Part shown: positions 1-10,808 of the stretch, piece by piece | How positions within the stretch are numbered: the first letter of the stretch is position 1 | Layout of the letters: the number at the start of each line of letters is the position of its first letter | Assembly (NCBI RefSeq): GCF_003416895.1 | Contig: NZ_QVIO01000001.1 | Location: forward strand, 1,860,001-1,924,000 | Direction of reading: 5' to 3' | DNA: 64,000 nt | Source of the DNA: Duganella sp. BJB476 | GTDB taxonomy: Bacteria; Pseudomonadota; Gammaproteobacteria; Burkholderiales; Burkholderiaceae_D | Translations under genes and position numbers: made by a program | Notes under the pieces: model-generated | The model's database searches: none | Seen by the model: only the letters and a program-made list of their open reading frames with translations | What the model was told of the DNA's origin: nothing

Positions 1-1103
1 AACGCGGTCGCCGCCTCCGATTCCAGCGCCAGGTCGGCCAGCACGTTCTGCATCAGCGGCTGCTCGGACAGCGGACGGCCGAACGCCGAGCGTCCGCGCG
101 CATGATGCAGCGCGTGCGTCAGCGCCGCTCGCATGGTGCCGGCGCTACCCAGCACGCAATCGAGACGGGTGTGGCTGCCCATTTCCAGTATCGTCGGAAT
201 GCCGCGCCCCGGCTTGCCGATCAACCAACCATACGCGCCGGTGAACTCGACTTCCGACGAGGCATTCGAGCGGTTGCCCAGCTTGTCCTTCAGGCGCTGC
301 ACGCGGATCTGGTTGCGGCTGCCGTCCGGCAGGTAGCGCGGCAGGAAGAAGCACGACAACCCTGCGCTGCCCGCGTCGTCGGTCTGCGCCAGGATCAAGT
401 GCGCATCGCTCTGCGGCGCCGAGAAGAACCATTTATGGCCGACGATGCGGTACACGTCCTCGCCTTCATCGCCGAACATCGCGCGCGCATCGGCCGGCAG
501 CACCGGTTCGGCGCGGGTGGTGTTGGAACGCACGTCGGAACCGCCCTGCTTCTCCGTCATGCCCATGCCGATGATGGCGCCGCGCTTTTGCTCCACCGGC
601 AGCGAGCGCGGATCGTATTGCGTCGACAGGATTTTCGGCAGCCACTTGGCGGCGATCTTCGGCGCCTGCTTCAGCGCCGGCACCGACGCATACGTCATCG
701 TCACCGGACATTGCGAGCCGTTCTCCAATTGGCCGAACAGCATGTAGCGCGCCGCCCGCGCGACCTGCGCGCCAGGACCACCCAGCCACGGCGACGCATG
801 CGCGCCGTTCTCGATCAACAGCGTCATCAAACTATGCCAGGCCGGATGAAACTCCACCTCGTCCACGCGCTTGCCGCTGCGGTCGAAGTTATGCAGCTTG
901 GGTGAGTGCAGATTGGCCAGCCGCGCCAGGTCGAGCACCTCGGCCCGGCCCAGTTGCGCGCCCAGCGCGTGCAGCGATTCGGCAGCGTCTGCGCCGCCCT
1001 CGCGCAGCAAGGCTTCCTGCAAGGCCGGATCGGCCGCATACAGGTTGATGTTTTCAAACGGCGCAACCGTGTTGCGCACTTCATGCGTATCGAATGGATT
1101 CAT
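1..1103 (-). CDS. AidB-like acyl-CoA dehydrogenase (C-terminus beyond window)
   Basis: Reading leftwards from ATG at 1103 gives an open frame of about 367 codons that runs off the left edge, so the C-terminal third is missing. The translation contains MTEKQGGSDVRSNTT, a signature of the AidB/isovaleryl-type branch of acyl-CoA dehydrogenases, and later RLDCVLGSAG and ARGRSAFGRPL, typical of the FAD-binding C-terminal helical domain. The family is usually about 540-560 residues. The start codon overlaps the stop of the upstream acyl-CoA dehydrogenase (ATGA, 1100-1103), so the two are translationally coupled. AidB proteins bind FAD and DNA and are linked to alkylation response. In this acyl-CoA gene cluster a catabolic role is equally plausible. 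Confidence 0.85.
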   Translation of the reverse strand, partial: MNPFDTHEVRNTVAPFENINLYAADPALQEALLREGGADAAESLHALGAQLGRAEVLDLARLANLHSPKLHNFDRSGKRVDEVEFHPAWHSLMTLLIENGAHASPWLGGPGAQVARAARYMLFGQLENGSQCPVTMTYASVPALKQAPKIAAKWLPKILSTQYDPRSLPVEQKRGAIIGMGMTEKQGGSDVRSNTTRAEPVLPADARAMFGDEGEDVYRIVGHKWFFSAPQSDAHLILAQTDDAGSAGLSCFFLPRYLPDGSRNQIRVQRLKDKLGNRSNASSEVEFTGAYGWLIGKPGRGIPTILEMGSHTRLDCVLGSAGTMRAALTHALHHARGRSAFGRPLSEQPLMQNVLADLALESEAATA

Positions 1104-2260
1104 TTCTTCTCCTTCTTGGGCAGGATGCCCATCTGCTTGGCGATGATGCCCAACATGACTTCATCGGCGCCGCCGGCGATGGACGTCAGGCGGCCGTCGC
1201 GGAACATGCGCGCCACGCGGCTCTCCCAGCTGTAGCCCATGCCGCCCCAGAACTGCATGCACGCGTCGGGCACCATGCGCAACAGGCGCCCGGCCTTCAG
1301 CTTGCACATCGACGCCAGCTCCGTCACATCCTGCCCGCTAATATATAGCTGCCCGGCGCGATAGGTCAGCGCGCGCAGGCTCTCCACTTCCGTCTTCAAT
1401 TCCGCCAGCTTGAAATAGACGTGCTGGTTATCCAGCAGCCGGCCGCCGAACATCGCCCGTTCGCGCGCCCATTCCACCGTCAGGTCGATGCAGTTGGCCA
1501 GCGTCTGCACGGCGTTGGCGGCGGCCCACAGCCGCTCCTCCTGGAACTGCAGCATCTGGTAGACGAAGCCTTGCCCCTCCTCGCCGATGGCGTGGCGCTG
1601 CGGCACGCGTACCTCGTCAAAGTAAATCAGGCCGGTGTCGGAGGCGTTCATGCCGATCTTGCGGATCTTCTTGCCGACCGAGACGCCCGGCGTATCCATC
1701 GGCACCATCACCAGCGTCTTATTCTTGTGCGCCGGGCCGTCGGAAGTGTTGACCAGCACGCACATCCAGTCGGCCTGCAAGCTGTTGGTGATCCACATCT
1801 TGCTGCCGTTGATGATGTAGTCGCCGCCGTCCTTGCGCGCATGGGTCTTGATGGCCGCCACGTCCGACCCCGCATGCGCTTCCGACACGCCGACGCAGCC
1901 CACCATCTCGCCGCTGATGGCCGGCGCCAGGAATTCGCGGCGCAAGGCATCCGAGCCGAATCGGGCCAGGGCCGGCGTGCACATATCGGTCTGCACGCCG
2001 ATCGCCATCGGAATCCCGCCGCAGTCGACGTGGCCCAAGGTCTCGGCCATGGCCATCGAATACGAATAGTCGAGGCCCAGGCCGCCGTACTCGACCGGCT
2101 TGGTCAAGCCCAGCAAACCGAGCTCCCCCATTTTCCGGAACAGGGCGTGCGCCGGAAATATGCCGGCTTCCTCCCACTCATCCACGTAGGGATTGATTTC
2201 GCTCTCGATGAAGCGCTTCAGTGTGCGTTGTAATTCCTGATGTTCGTGGCTGTCAAACAT
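1100..2260 (-). CDS. acyl-CoA dehydrogenase
   Basis: 386 residues, full length for an FAD-dependent acyl-CoA dehydrogenase that introduces a trans-2 double bond into an acyl-CoA. Visible motifs are VGVSEAHAGSDVAAIKT (flavin/substrate loop, about 123-139), MWITNS (155-160) and the C-terminal helical domain with ARERAMFGG (265-273). At the position of the usual C-terminal catalytic Glu (YEGT in medium-chain enzymes) the sequence is IAGGADEV, with Ala instead of Glu. The base is probably E242 in QEERLWAA, the location used by isovaleryl- and long-chain dehydrogenases. This points to a branched or long substrate. First gene of a two-gene operon with the AidB-like gene, divergent from the thiolase. 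Confidence 0.9.
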   Translation of the reverse strand: MFDSHEHQELQRTLKRFIESEINPYVDEWEEAGIFPAHALFRKMGELGLLGLTKPVEYGGLGLDYSYSMAMAETLGHVDCGGIPMAIGVQTDMCTPALARFGSDALRREFLAPAISGEMVGCVGVSEAHAGSDVAAIKTHARKDGGDYIINGSKMWITNSLQADWMCVLVNTSDGPAHKNKTLVMVPMDTPGVSVGKKIRKIGMNASDTGLIYFDEVRVPQRHAIGEEGQGFVYQMLQFQEERLWAAANAVQTLANCIDLTVEWARERAMFGGRLLDNQHVYFKLAELKTEVESLRALTYRAGQLYISGQDVTELASMCKLKAGRLLRMVPDACMQFWGGMGYSWESRVARMFRDGRLTSIAGGADEVMLGIIAKQMGILPKKEKK

Positions 2261-2301
2261 GGTCTGTCCCCTTATTATCAGGTCAGACTAGCGCAAATAC
2301 C

Positions 2302-2330
2302 GACACGAAGCAAGCAGTTGCTTTGTTGTC
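2302..2330. promoter_or_regulatory. imperfect palindrome between divergent beta-oxidation genes
   Basis: In the 109-bp gap between the leftward dehydrogenase and the rightward thiolase, AAGCAA (2308-2313) and TTGCTT (2318-2323) form an inverted repeat around a 4-bp centre. Outer GACA (2302-2305) and TGTC (2327-2330) extend the symmetry. The position fits an operator for a dimeric regulator (TetR or FadR/PsrA type) controlling both transcripts. The regulator is not in the window and the motif does not match a consensus I know. Confidence 0.35.
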
Positions 2331-2369
2331 GTTTGCACTCTATGATGTTCGTCCAGATAAGGAGATTCC

Positions 2370-3572
<1,203 letters not shown>

Positions 3573-3582
3573 ACGGAACGAC

Positions 3583-4869
3583 ATGATCATGATCACCACA
3601 CATCAAAACGGCGGCGCCATCACCGTCATGTTGGCCACGCGCGCCATCAATCCGCTGAGCCGCCTGTTCCAGCGCGAGCTGGCGGCCCTGATCGACAAGC
3701 TGGAAGCCAAGCGCAGCGAGCTGCACGGCGTCATCGTCGGCTTCCACGCCGACGCCGGCGACTCCGACCACGAAGTGGAACACCTGATGTCGCTGACAAC
3801 GGCCCAGGCCGGCGATTGCATGCATATGCTGGGCGCCTACAACGCCTTGCTGCGCCGGCTGGAATGCCTGGGCATCCCGGTGATCGCCACGCTGGGCGGC
3901 GCCGTCAGCGGCCATGCGCTGGGCCTGGCGCTGGCCTGCCATCACCGCATCAGCCTGGTTGACGCGACTTTCAGCCTGCCGCAAGTGCATCTGGGCGTGG
4001 CGCCGGTGGCGGGCGAAATCGCCCGCAGCGTGCGCCTGGCCGGCCTGCAGGCCGCCATGCCGCTGCTGCTGGAAGGCGCGACCTTGACGGCCGACCAGGC
4101 GCTGCGCGCCGGCCTGCTGCACGCCGTGGCCGACAACGAAGAAGAAGTCGCCGAGCTGGTGCACGGCACCATGGCGGCCGACGCGCCGGCCGTGCAGCCG
4201 TGGGACGTCAAGGGCTTTCGCCTGCCCGGCGGCGCGCTCACGTCCGCGCCGGTGCAGACCCTGCTGCAAGTGGCGCCCGCCATGTTGCGCGAGCGCACCG
4301 GCGGCCACGCGCCCGCGCCGGAAGCCATCCTGTGCGCCATGGTCGAAGGCCTGCAAGTCGATTTCGACAGCGCGCTGCTGATCGAAAGCCGTTATTTCTG
4401 CCAGACCGCGATCAGCCCCGTGGCCCGCAACCTGATGCGCCTGAGCCAGATCCGCGCCGACCTGTCATCCAAAGCGGCGCTGGAATTGGCCGCCGCGCTG
4501 CACCAGCGCTACGCCGACGAGGTACAAGCCTTGCGCTCCGAATCGGTGCCGGAAGCGCTGCTGCGCAACGCCGTCCGCGCGGCCGGTCTGCCGCCGCCGC
4601 CCGACACCGACGCCATCCCGACCAGCACTGACGCCGCAGCGCCGGCGCCCGGCCTGGCCGACATCCGCGACCGCCTGTTGTATGCGCTGTCCATCACTGC
4701 GCAAGATCAAGTCAGAAAGGGCGTCGCCGGCAGCGACGAGGCCGACCTGGTTTCCGTGCGCCTGCTCGGCTTCCCTGCCCACACCGGCGGCGCCATCCAC
4801 TTTGTCGACCATATCGGCCCGCAGCACTATGCAAAACGCATTGCCGAGCTCGGCACGCGCTTCGCCTGA
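3583..4869 (+). CDS. degenerate FadJ/FadB-like protein: crotonase-fold N-domain without catalytic Glu, no NAD-binding domain
   Basis: 428 residues. Residues 1-200 are enoyl-CoA hydratase-like, but the two catalytic glutamates are replaced: Gly114 in [14 protein letters not shown] (normally GGLELALAC-like) and Gln134 in [10 protein letters not shown] (normally LPEV.LGLLPG). Residues 240-290 match the linker of FadJ/FadB multifunctional proteins ([18 protein letters not shown]). Residues 360-428 match the end of the 3-hydroxyacyl-CoA dehydrogenase C-domain ([17 protein letters not shown]). The Rossmann domain that should lie between them is missing, replaced by about 70 residues with a Pro/Ala-rich stretch; no GxGxxG is present. 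It sits in an operon after the thiolase. I infer a pseudoenzyme or partner protein. ATG 3583 is preferred over an upstream in-frame ATG inside the thiolase gene. Confidence 0.8.
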   Translation: MIMITTHQNGGAITVMLATRAINPLSRLFQRELAALIDKLEAKRSELHGVIVGFHADAGDSDHEVEHLMSLTTAQAGDCMHMLGAYNALLRRLECLGIPVIATLGGAVSGHALGLALACHHRISLVDATFSLPQVHLGVAPVAGEIARSVRLAGLQAAMPLLLEGATLTADQALRAGLLHAVADNEEEVAELVHGTMAADAPAVQPWDVKGFRLPGGALTSAPVQTLLQVAPAMLRERTGGHAPAPEAILCAMVEGLQVDFDSALLIESRYFCQTAISPVARNLMRLSQIRADLSSKAALELAAALHQRYADEVQALRSESVPEALLRNAVRAAGLPPPPDTDAIPTSTDAAAPAPGLADIRDRLLYALSITAQDQVRKGVAGSDEADLVSVRLLGFPAHTGGAIHFVDHIGPQHYAKRIAELGTRFA

Positions 4870-4878
4870 ATCCCCCCC

Positions 4879-4903
4879 GCACGGCTGCCCAAAACAGCCG
4901 TGC
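4879..4903 (+). terminator. terminator-like hairpin after the thiolase operon
   Basis: GCACGGCTG (4879-4887) pairs perfectly with CAGCCGTGC (4895-4903) around a 7-nt loop, starting 10 nt after the stop codon of the FadJ-like gene. It is followed by TTCCCCCTCT rather than a T-run, so intrinsic termination would be weak; it may instead protect the 3' end. Confidence 0.5.
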
Positions 4904-5077
4904 TTCCCCCTCTGCCAGGCCGATTTTTTAGCCCAACTCAATAGAAAACTGTAAAAGTAGCCCGGATGTTGTCATTTTTCATGTAATTCCACTCTCATCA
5001 GTGATACATTGCGTTCTGGTTTTGCAAGATTCGCGCAGCCACGTTACATGTATAAAATGAAAGATTAGATCCTCGCG

Positions 5078-6802
5078 ATGTTTTCCAGTATCCCAGCCCC
5101 ATCCCCGCGTCATGAATTGGATAACCTCATGGAAGAGGCGGGCGATGTTGTTTTCCGCCTGAATCAGCTGGGGCAGATACTCTTTGCCAGCAAACGCGCG
5201 GTCGCCCTGATCGCCAGTCAAACCCCGTTGGCCGGCGACACGCTGCCGCGCCTGATCTCGCTGGACGACCAGGCGCCGATGGCCGCCCTGCTGGCCGAAG
5301 TGGGCGCATCGGGCCAGTCCCGCTTGCTGGAAGCACGCATCAAAACTCCTGACGCCGAGATCTGGCACGAGCTGCGGGTGTCCAGCTACGCCAACCAGCA
5401 TGGCGCCAGCGAGCTGCTGGTGGTCGGCCGCGACATGACGGTGCAGCACGCCACCGAAGAACGCCTGCGCCACATGGCCACCCACGACGCCCTGACCGAA
5501 CTGCCCAACCGCCTGCTGCTGTCGGACCGCATGCGCATGGTGATCGCCAACGCACGCCGCTCCGGCCAAGGCTTCTCGGTCGCCACCATCGGCCTGGACG
5601 GTTTCAAGAAAGTCAACGACGGCCTCGGCCATCCGATCGGCGACGCTTTGCTGCGCACCGCCGCCGCCCGCCTGCGCAAGACCCTGCGCGACAGCGACAC
5701 CCTGGCCCGCGTCGGCGGCGACGAGTTTGTCGCCGTGCTGCCCGGCACCGCCACCGAGGCGCAGATCAAGCTGGTCACCGGCCGCCTGATCGCCACCTTG
5801 CAGTCGCCGTTTGAAATCGAGAACCACACGATTTATGTCGGCGCTTCGGTCGGCGTGGCGGTCTATCCGCAACACGCCGAGGACGAAGTGAAGCTGGTCG
5901 CGCTGGCCGACGCCGCCATGTCGCGCGCCAAGGAAACCGGCAAGGCCCGTTGCGTGGTCTACAGCCAGTCCCAGTCCGGCCCGCCGGAGCACGACATTTC
6001 GCTGGAAGCGGCCATGTTCCAGGCGGTGCGCGAGGGCGAGTTCCTGCTGTACTACCAGCCGATAGTCGACGCCCGCACGCGCGAGATCCAGGGCTTCGAA
6101 ACGCTGATGCGCTGGAAGCATCCGACCCTGGGCATGGTGCCGCCGGCCCGCTTCATCCCGATCGCCGAGACCAACGGACTCATCAATTTGCTGGGCGCCT
6201 GGGCGCTGAAAGCCGCCTGCGTACAGCTGAAACAGTTCGAAGAGGTGGCCAAGCGCAGCCTGTACATCTCTGTTAATATCAGCCCGCGGCAATTCCGCAA
6301 TGATAAATTTCTCGACGTGCTGGACGATGCGATCGCCTTCTCCGGCCTACTTGGTGAGCAATTGGTTTTAGAAATCACAGAAGGCACTTTGATGATCGAC
6401 CCGGTGCATGCCGAGTCCATCCTGTCCAAGATGGCGGAGCGCAACGCCCGCATCGCCATTGACGATTTCGGCACCGGCTATTCCTCGCTGGCCTACCTGA
6501 AGCGCTTCCCTATTTCCGTACTGAAGATCGACCGCACCTTCATCCGCGACCTGCCCGGTTCGCAGAAGGACGGCGCCATCTGCAATGCCGTGCTCGACCT
6601 GGCCAAGCACCTCGACCTGTCGGTGGTGGCCGAGGGTGTGGAAACCGAAGGCCAGATGGAATACCTGGAACAGCGCGGCTGCCAGTACATCCAGGGCTAC
6701 CTGACCGGCAAGCCGATGGCCGCCAACGTGGCCATGGCCGCGCTCAAGGAAAGCATCCACGTCAAAGTGGTGCCAGCCGAACTGCGCCAGGTGGCGCAAT
6801 GA
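5078..6802 (+). CDS. PAS-GGDEF-EAL cyclic-di-GMP signalling protein
   Basis: 574 residues with no membrane segment. A PAS-like sensor occupies about 10-125 (VVFRLNQLGQILFAS). It is followed by a GGDEF domain with an intact RVGGDEF site (213-217) and an RxxD inhibitory site exactly five residues upstream (R204-D207). The EAL domain spans about 310-565, with ETL (341-343) for EAL, NISPRQF (N400), EITE (E432), DDFGTGYSS (462-470), LKIDRTF (K483) and AEGVE (518-522). Both the cyclase and phosphodiesterase sites look complete apart from the Ala-to-Thr change in EAL, so the direction of activity cannot be decided by reading. The stop overlaps the start of the HDOD gene (ATGA). No strong ribosome site precedes ATG 5078; an in-frame ATG at 5129 is an alternative. 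Confidence 0.9.
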   Translation: MFSSIPAPSPRHELDNLMEEAGDVVFRLNQLGQILFASKRAVALIASQTPLAGDTLPRLISLDDQAPMAALLAEVGASGQSRLLEARIKTPDAEIWHELRVSSYANQHGASELLVVGRDMTVQHATEERLRHMATHDALTELPNRLLLSDRMRMVIANARRSGQGFSVATIGLDGFKKVNDGLGHPIGDALLRTAAARLRKTLRDSDTLARVGGDEFVAVLPGTATEAQIKLVTGRLIATLQSPFEIENHTIYVGASVGVAVYPQHAEDEVKLVALADAAMSRAKETGKARCVVYSQSQSGPPEHDISLEAAMFQAVREGEFLLYYQPIVDARTREIQGFETLMRWKHPTLGMVPPARFIPIAETNGLINLLGAWALKAACVQLKQFEEVAKRSLYISVNISPRQFRNDKFLDVLDDAIAFSGLLGEQLVLEITEGTLMIDPVHAESILSKMAERNARIAIDDFGTGYSSLAYLKRFPISVLKIDRTFIRDLPGSQKDGAICNAVLDLAKHLDLSVVAEGVETEGQMEYLEQRGCQYIQGYLTGKPMAANVAMAALKESIHVKVVPAELRQVAQ

Positions 6803-8295
6803 CGGCGCGTTTCACCGCCGGCACCCCGCTGGGCGACGCCACGCTGGCGACGCTGTGGGATTGCACCCGCCGGCGCGGCGACATGCCCGGTTTCGCCAAG
6901 GCCATCACCGCCATCCTGGGCGCGATGCGCGGCGAGGACGACCAGGAATTCAACATGACCCGCACCGTGCTGTCCGATCCGGTGCTGACGCAAAAGGTGC
7001 TGCGGCTGGCCAACAGCGGCATGTATTCGGCCTTTGGCCAGCATGTCAACACCGTCTCCAAGGCGGTGCTGGTGCTGGGCACGGAGGCCATCGGCCACCT
7101 GGCGCTGGGCCTGAAGCTGATCGAGGAACTGGCCGCCGGCTCGCCCGACGCCACAGTCGCCCACATCGAAATGGAAAAGGCCGTGCTGGCCGGCATCGTG
7201 GCGCAGCAGATCGCCTACACTGCCGAAAGCCGCCACGGCGAGGAAGCCGTGGTGTGCTCGATGCTGCACACGCTGGGCCGCATGATGATGACCTTCTACA
7301 TGCCGGAACGCTGGAACGAATTGCAGCGCGCCGCCGACCAGGAAGGCCGCCACATCGACGATATCGCGCCTGAAATGCTGGGCCTGACGATGGAAGAAAT
7401 CGGCCACGCAGCCGCCCTGCACTGGGGCCTGCCCGGCACGCTGGTGAACGGCATGCGCAAGGTCGCGCCGCCGGCGCCGGGCGCCGAAGTGAGCACCGCG
7501 GACTGGATCGCCGGCCTGTCGACGATGTCGGCGCTGTGCGCGGAATCGCTGTGGCACGACGATCCCGATGGCGCGGCCGTGGTCAAGCAGCTGACCGAGG
7601 CTTATTCCGCCATGCTGGGCGTGGAGCCGGACAACCTGATGCACGCCATCGAGCAGGCCAAGGTGGTGGCGGCGGCCGACCTGACCATCGCGCCGCTGTC
7701 GCGCCCCGCCGAACGCCGCGCCAAGGCACTGGCCAAGACGCGCCAGCGCGCCGCCGGCAACAAGATCCTGCTCAGCGGCCTGGCCGACATGCGCGACATG
7801 CTGGAGACGGCCAACCCCGGCCAGATGGTGCAGATCGCGCTGGAAACCGTCTACAAAGGCCTGGACTTCTCGCGCGCGGTGGCGTTTGTGCGCAACCGCA
7901 AGGACAACCAGTACACCGCCAAGATCAGCTTCGGCGAAGGCAGCAAGGAGCTGCTGCCGGCGCTGACCTTCGACGACGCCTACGAACCGAACGTGTTCCA
8001 CGCGGCGCTCAACAGCGACCGCGTGATCTTCATCGAAAACGCCCGCGACGCCAAGTTCGCCGCCAAGCTGCCGTTGTGGTGGAAGAGTTCCTTGTCCGAA
8101 GCGCGCAGCTTCGTGATCCTGCCGCTGTCGGCCAACGGCCAGCCGGCCGGCTTCCTGTATGGCGACTGGGACGATTCCTTCCCGCCGATCCAGTTGAGCC
8201 AGACCGAGTTCTCGCTGTTGAACGACATGCGCGCGCTGGTGGTCAAGGCGGTCGAACGCCGCCACAAGCAGGAAGCCGTCTCCACCCGCAATTAA
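6799..8295 (+). CDS. HDOD domain protein with C-terminal GAF-like region
   Basis: 498 residues. The N-terminal half (about 20-215) is an HDOD domain, an HD-like fold lacking a complete metal-binding set. It is found in regulatory proteins of motility, c-di-GMP and stress pathways; LSDPVLTQKVLRLANS is typical. Residues about 320-490 resemble a GAF sensor (LETVYKGLDFSRAVAFVRN). The start codon overlaps the stop of the GGDEF-EAL gene by 4 bp, so the two are made together and probably act in one pathway (inference). The stop overlaps that of the convergent MFS gene (8292-8295). Confidence 0.85.
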   Translation: MTARFTAGTPLGDATLATLWDCTRRRGDMPGFAKAITAILGAMRGEDDQEFNMTRTVLSDPVLTQKVLRLANSGMYSAFGQHVNTVSKAVLVLGTEAIGHLALGLKLIEELAAGSPDATVAHIEMEKAVLAGIVAQQIAYTAESRHGEEAVVCSMLHTLGRMMMTFYMPERWNELQRAADQEGRHIDDIAPEMLGLTMEEIGHAAALHWGLPGTLVNGMRKVAPPAPGAEVSTADWIAGLSTMSALCAESLWHDDPDGAAVVKQLTEAYSAMLGVEPDNLMHAIEQAKVVAAADLTIAPLSRPAERRAKALAKTRQRAAGNKILLSGLADMRDMLETANPGQMVQIALETVYKGLDFSRAVAFVRNRKDNQYTAKISFGEGSKELLPALTFDDAYEPNVFHAALNSDRVIFIENARDAKFAAKLPLWWKSSLSEARSFVILPLSANGQPAGFLYGDWDDSFPPIQLSQTEFSLLNDMRALVVKAVERRHKQEAVSTRN

Positions 8296-9443
8296 TAGCT
8301 GTCGCGCTGCTGCCAGCGGTAGGACAGCACGGCAGCCAGCGCGGAGCACAGCACCAGCACCGCCGCCACGTAGTACACCGACTGCGGCCCCGCCCTCTCC
8401 CACCACTGCGCCAGGAACAAGCCGCCCAGCGAGCCGCCGACGCCATACGAAATACTCATGTACAGCGCCTGGCCGCGCGCCTGCAACGGCCCGGAGAACC
8501 AGCGCTGCAAAGTCATCACGCACGACGAGTGATGCAGCGCGAACGTCGCCGCATGCAGCACCTGCGCCACGATCAGCAGCCACAGTACCTGCGGGCCGAA
8601 ACCTATCATCAGGAAGCGCACCAGCGCCGCCGCCAACGTCACATACATCATGACCTTCGCGCCCCAGCGCTTGAACAGCGGCGCCTGGAAGTAGAACAGC
8701 AGCACCTCGGCCAACACGCCCAGCGACCACATGGCGCCGATCACGGTCTTGCTGTAGCCGTTGCGTTCAAGGTAGAGCGAATAGAAGGTGTACAGCGAAG
8801 TGTGGGCCGCCACCATCAGCGCGGTGGATGCGAAGAAGGCGATCACCTCGCGCCGGCGCAGCAGCGACATCAATGGCGGCGGCGCCACCTTGTGCACGCG
8901 GCGCGGCACGTCCTGCAGGCGGAACGCGGCGCCTATGGTCAGCACCAGCAGCGCGGCGGCCACCCACGGCAGCGCGACGATGCCGTAGTGTTCCAGCGCG
9001 TACGAGGCCAGCGTCACCGAGACGATGAAGCCGATCGAACCCCACATGCGGATGCGGCCATAGAAGGTCAGGTCGCCGCGCATCTCGGACAGCATCAGCG
9101 CTTCGCAGATCGGCGCCTGGCCGCTGGTGAACAGGTTCAGCACGATCATCGCCAGCATGAAGTGGGAGAAGGTGCTGCCGAAGAAGAAGCCGGAGAATCC
9201 CGCCAGCGCGGCAAAGCCGGCCATGCGCAGCACCAGCACGCGGCGGTCGTAATGATCGGCGACGTAGCCCCAGACGTTGGGGCCAACGATGCGCAGTACC
9301 TGGATCATCGACATCAGCACGCCGATCTGCGCCACCGTCATGCCTTTGTCGGCAAAGAACAGCGTGGCGTAAGTGCTCCAGGTTCCCGCGTGCGCGTAGT
9401 AGCAAAACAGGAATAAGGCGAAGCTGAAGGCTTGTACCGGCAC
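8292..9443 (-). CDS. MFS transporter
   Basis: 383 residues with about 12 hydrophobic segments, starting almost directly in the first membrane helix (FSFALFLFCYYAHAGTWS). It resembles the HcaT/MFS_1-like branch (phenylpropionate- or nucleoside-type transporters), but the substrate cannot be read from sequence. The start is GTG at 9443: the aroC stop TAA (9449-9447) lies in the same frame, separated from this GTG by one codon. Translation therefore probably restarts from aroC ribosomes. The aroC-MFS order is, to my knowledge, common in Burkholderiales. Confidence 0.85.
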   Translation of the reverse strand: MPVQAFSFALFLFCYYAHAGTWSTYATLFFADKGMTVAQIGVLMSMIQVLRIVGPNVWGYVADHYDRRVLVLRMAGFAALAGFSGFFFGSTFSHFMLAMIVLNLFTSGQAPICEALMLSEMRGDLTFYGRIRMWGSIGFIVSVTLASYALEHYGIVALPWVAAALLVLTIGAAFRLQDVPRRVHKVAPPPLMSLLRRREVIAFFASTALMVAAHTSLYTFYSLYLERNGYSKTVIGAMWSLGVLAEVLLFYFQAPLFKRWGAKVMMYVTLAAALVRFLMIGFGPQVLWLLIVAQVLHAATFALHHSSCVMTLQRWFSGPLQARGQALYMSISYGVGGSLGGLFLAQWWERAGPQSVYYVAAVLVLCSALAAVLSYRWQQRDSY

Positions 9444-9446
9444 CGC

Positions 9447-10556
9447 TTAACGAGAGACTGGCGGCGCGATGTTCGGCGTCGTCACGTGGACGTCGCCGCA
9501 CTGCGCGCGGTGCATCAGCGCGTGGTCCATCAGCACCAGCGCCAGCATGGCCTCGGCGATCGGCGTGGCGCGGATGCCAACGCACGGATCGTGGCGGCCG
9601 AAGGTCTCGACCATCACCGGGTTGCCGTCCTTGTCGATCGACTGACGCGGCGTGCGGATCGACGAGGTCGGCTTGATGGCGATCGACACCGTGATGTCCT
9701 GGCCGGTCGAAATACCGCCCAATACGCCACCGGCATTGTTGCCGATGAAGCCGTTCGGCGTCAGCGAGTCGCCGTGCACGGAACCCTTCTGCGCCACCGA
9801 CTTGAAGCCGGCGCCGATTTCCACGCCCTTGACGGCGTTAATGCCCATCATCGCGTAGGCGATGTCGGCGTCGAGCTTGTCGTAGATGGGCTGGCCCAGG
9901 CCTACCGGGATATTCTGGGCGATGACGTCGATGCGCGCGCCGATCGAATCGCCGGCCTTGCGCAGCTCGTCCATCGCCTCTTCCATGCGGGCGATCAGGT
10001 CGGCGTCGCCGCTGGCCGCGAAGAACGGGTTGTCGTGCACGTGGATCCAGTCCTGGAACGGCACTTCGATCTCGCCGAGCTGGCTCATGCAGCCCTTGAA
10101 AACGGTGCCGTATTGCTGGTTCAGCCATTTCTTGGCGATGGCGGCAGCGCCGACCACCGGCGCCGTCAGGCGCGCCGACGAGCGGCCGCCGCCGCGCGGA
10201 TCGCGGACGCCGTATTTGTGCCAATAGGTGTAATCTGCATGTCCAGGGCGGAAACTCTCGGCAATATTGCCGTAATCCTTGCTGCGCTGGTCCTCGTTGC
10301 GGATCAGCAGCGCGATCGGCGTGCCGGTGGTGACGCCCAAGTACACGCCCGACAGGATTTCCACCGTGTCCGGCTCCTTGCGCTGCGTCACGTGGCGCGA
10401 CGTGCCCGGCTTGCGGCGGTCCAGTTCCGGCTGGATGTCCGCTTCCGACAAAGGCAGTCCCGGTGGGCAGCCATCGATCACACAACCAATCGCGGGACCG
10501 TGCGACTCACCAAACGTAGTAACAGAAAACAATTTGCCAAATGTATTGCCGGACAT
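9447..10556 (-). CDS. aroC: chorismate synthase
   Basis: 369 residues, full length. It converts 5-enolpyruvylshikimate-3-phosphate to chorismate using reduced FMN, the last common step to aromatic amino acids and folate. The start [20 protein letters not shown] matches the family N-terminus exactly, so ATG 10556 is chosen although the frame is open 46 codons further. Other family blocks are [20 protein letters not shown] (flavin/substrate loop) and [11 protein letters not shown] near the C-terminus. It is followed directly by the MFS gene in the same frame. Confidence 0.97.
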   Translation of the reverse strand: MSGNTFGKLFSVTTFGESHGPAIGCVIDGCPPGLPLSEADIQPELDRRKPGTSRHVTQRKEPDTVEILSGVYLGVTTGTPIALLIRNEDQRSKDYGNIAESFRPGHADYTYWHKYGVRDPRGGGRSSARLTAPVVGAAAIAKKWLNQQYGTVFKGCMSQLGEIEVPFQDWIHVHDNPFFAASGDADLIARMEEAMDELRKAGDSIGARIDVIAQNIPVGLGQPIYDKLDADIAYAMMGINAVKGVEIGAGFKSVAQKGSVHGDSLTPNGFIGNNAGGVLGGISTGQDITVSIAIKPTSSIRTPRQSIDKDGNPVMVETFGRHDPCVGIRATPIAEAMLALVLMDHALMHRAQCGDVHVTTPNIAPPVSR

Positions 10557-10808
10557 AGGAAGAGAATCTTTGGAAAAAGGTGGAAAGTACCCAATTCTAC
10601 CAGCCGGCGGCGATTGCCGTCGTGCCGGGATAATAATTTCCAAGACACAAGTTTCCATTGGTAAAATATCATTCTTTCGTTGAAAGCATGGCAAACTTGC
10701 ACACCGGTATGCAACGTTCTGTATAAACCGTGGGAAATCCGCATACTTTTTAACAATTCGCTATATACTTGAACTCAAGAACACCGAGAAATCCTGGAGA
10801 AGCTACAC

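Noticed and set aside
6697..8730. 677-codon open frame on the minus strand opposite the GGDEF-EAL and HDOD genes
   Set aside because: Composition is Arg/Gly/Gln/His-rich with no family motif; it runs antisense through two well-supported genes and the start of the MFS gene. A GC-bias shadow.
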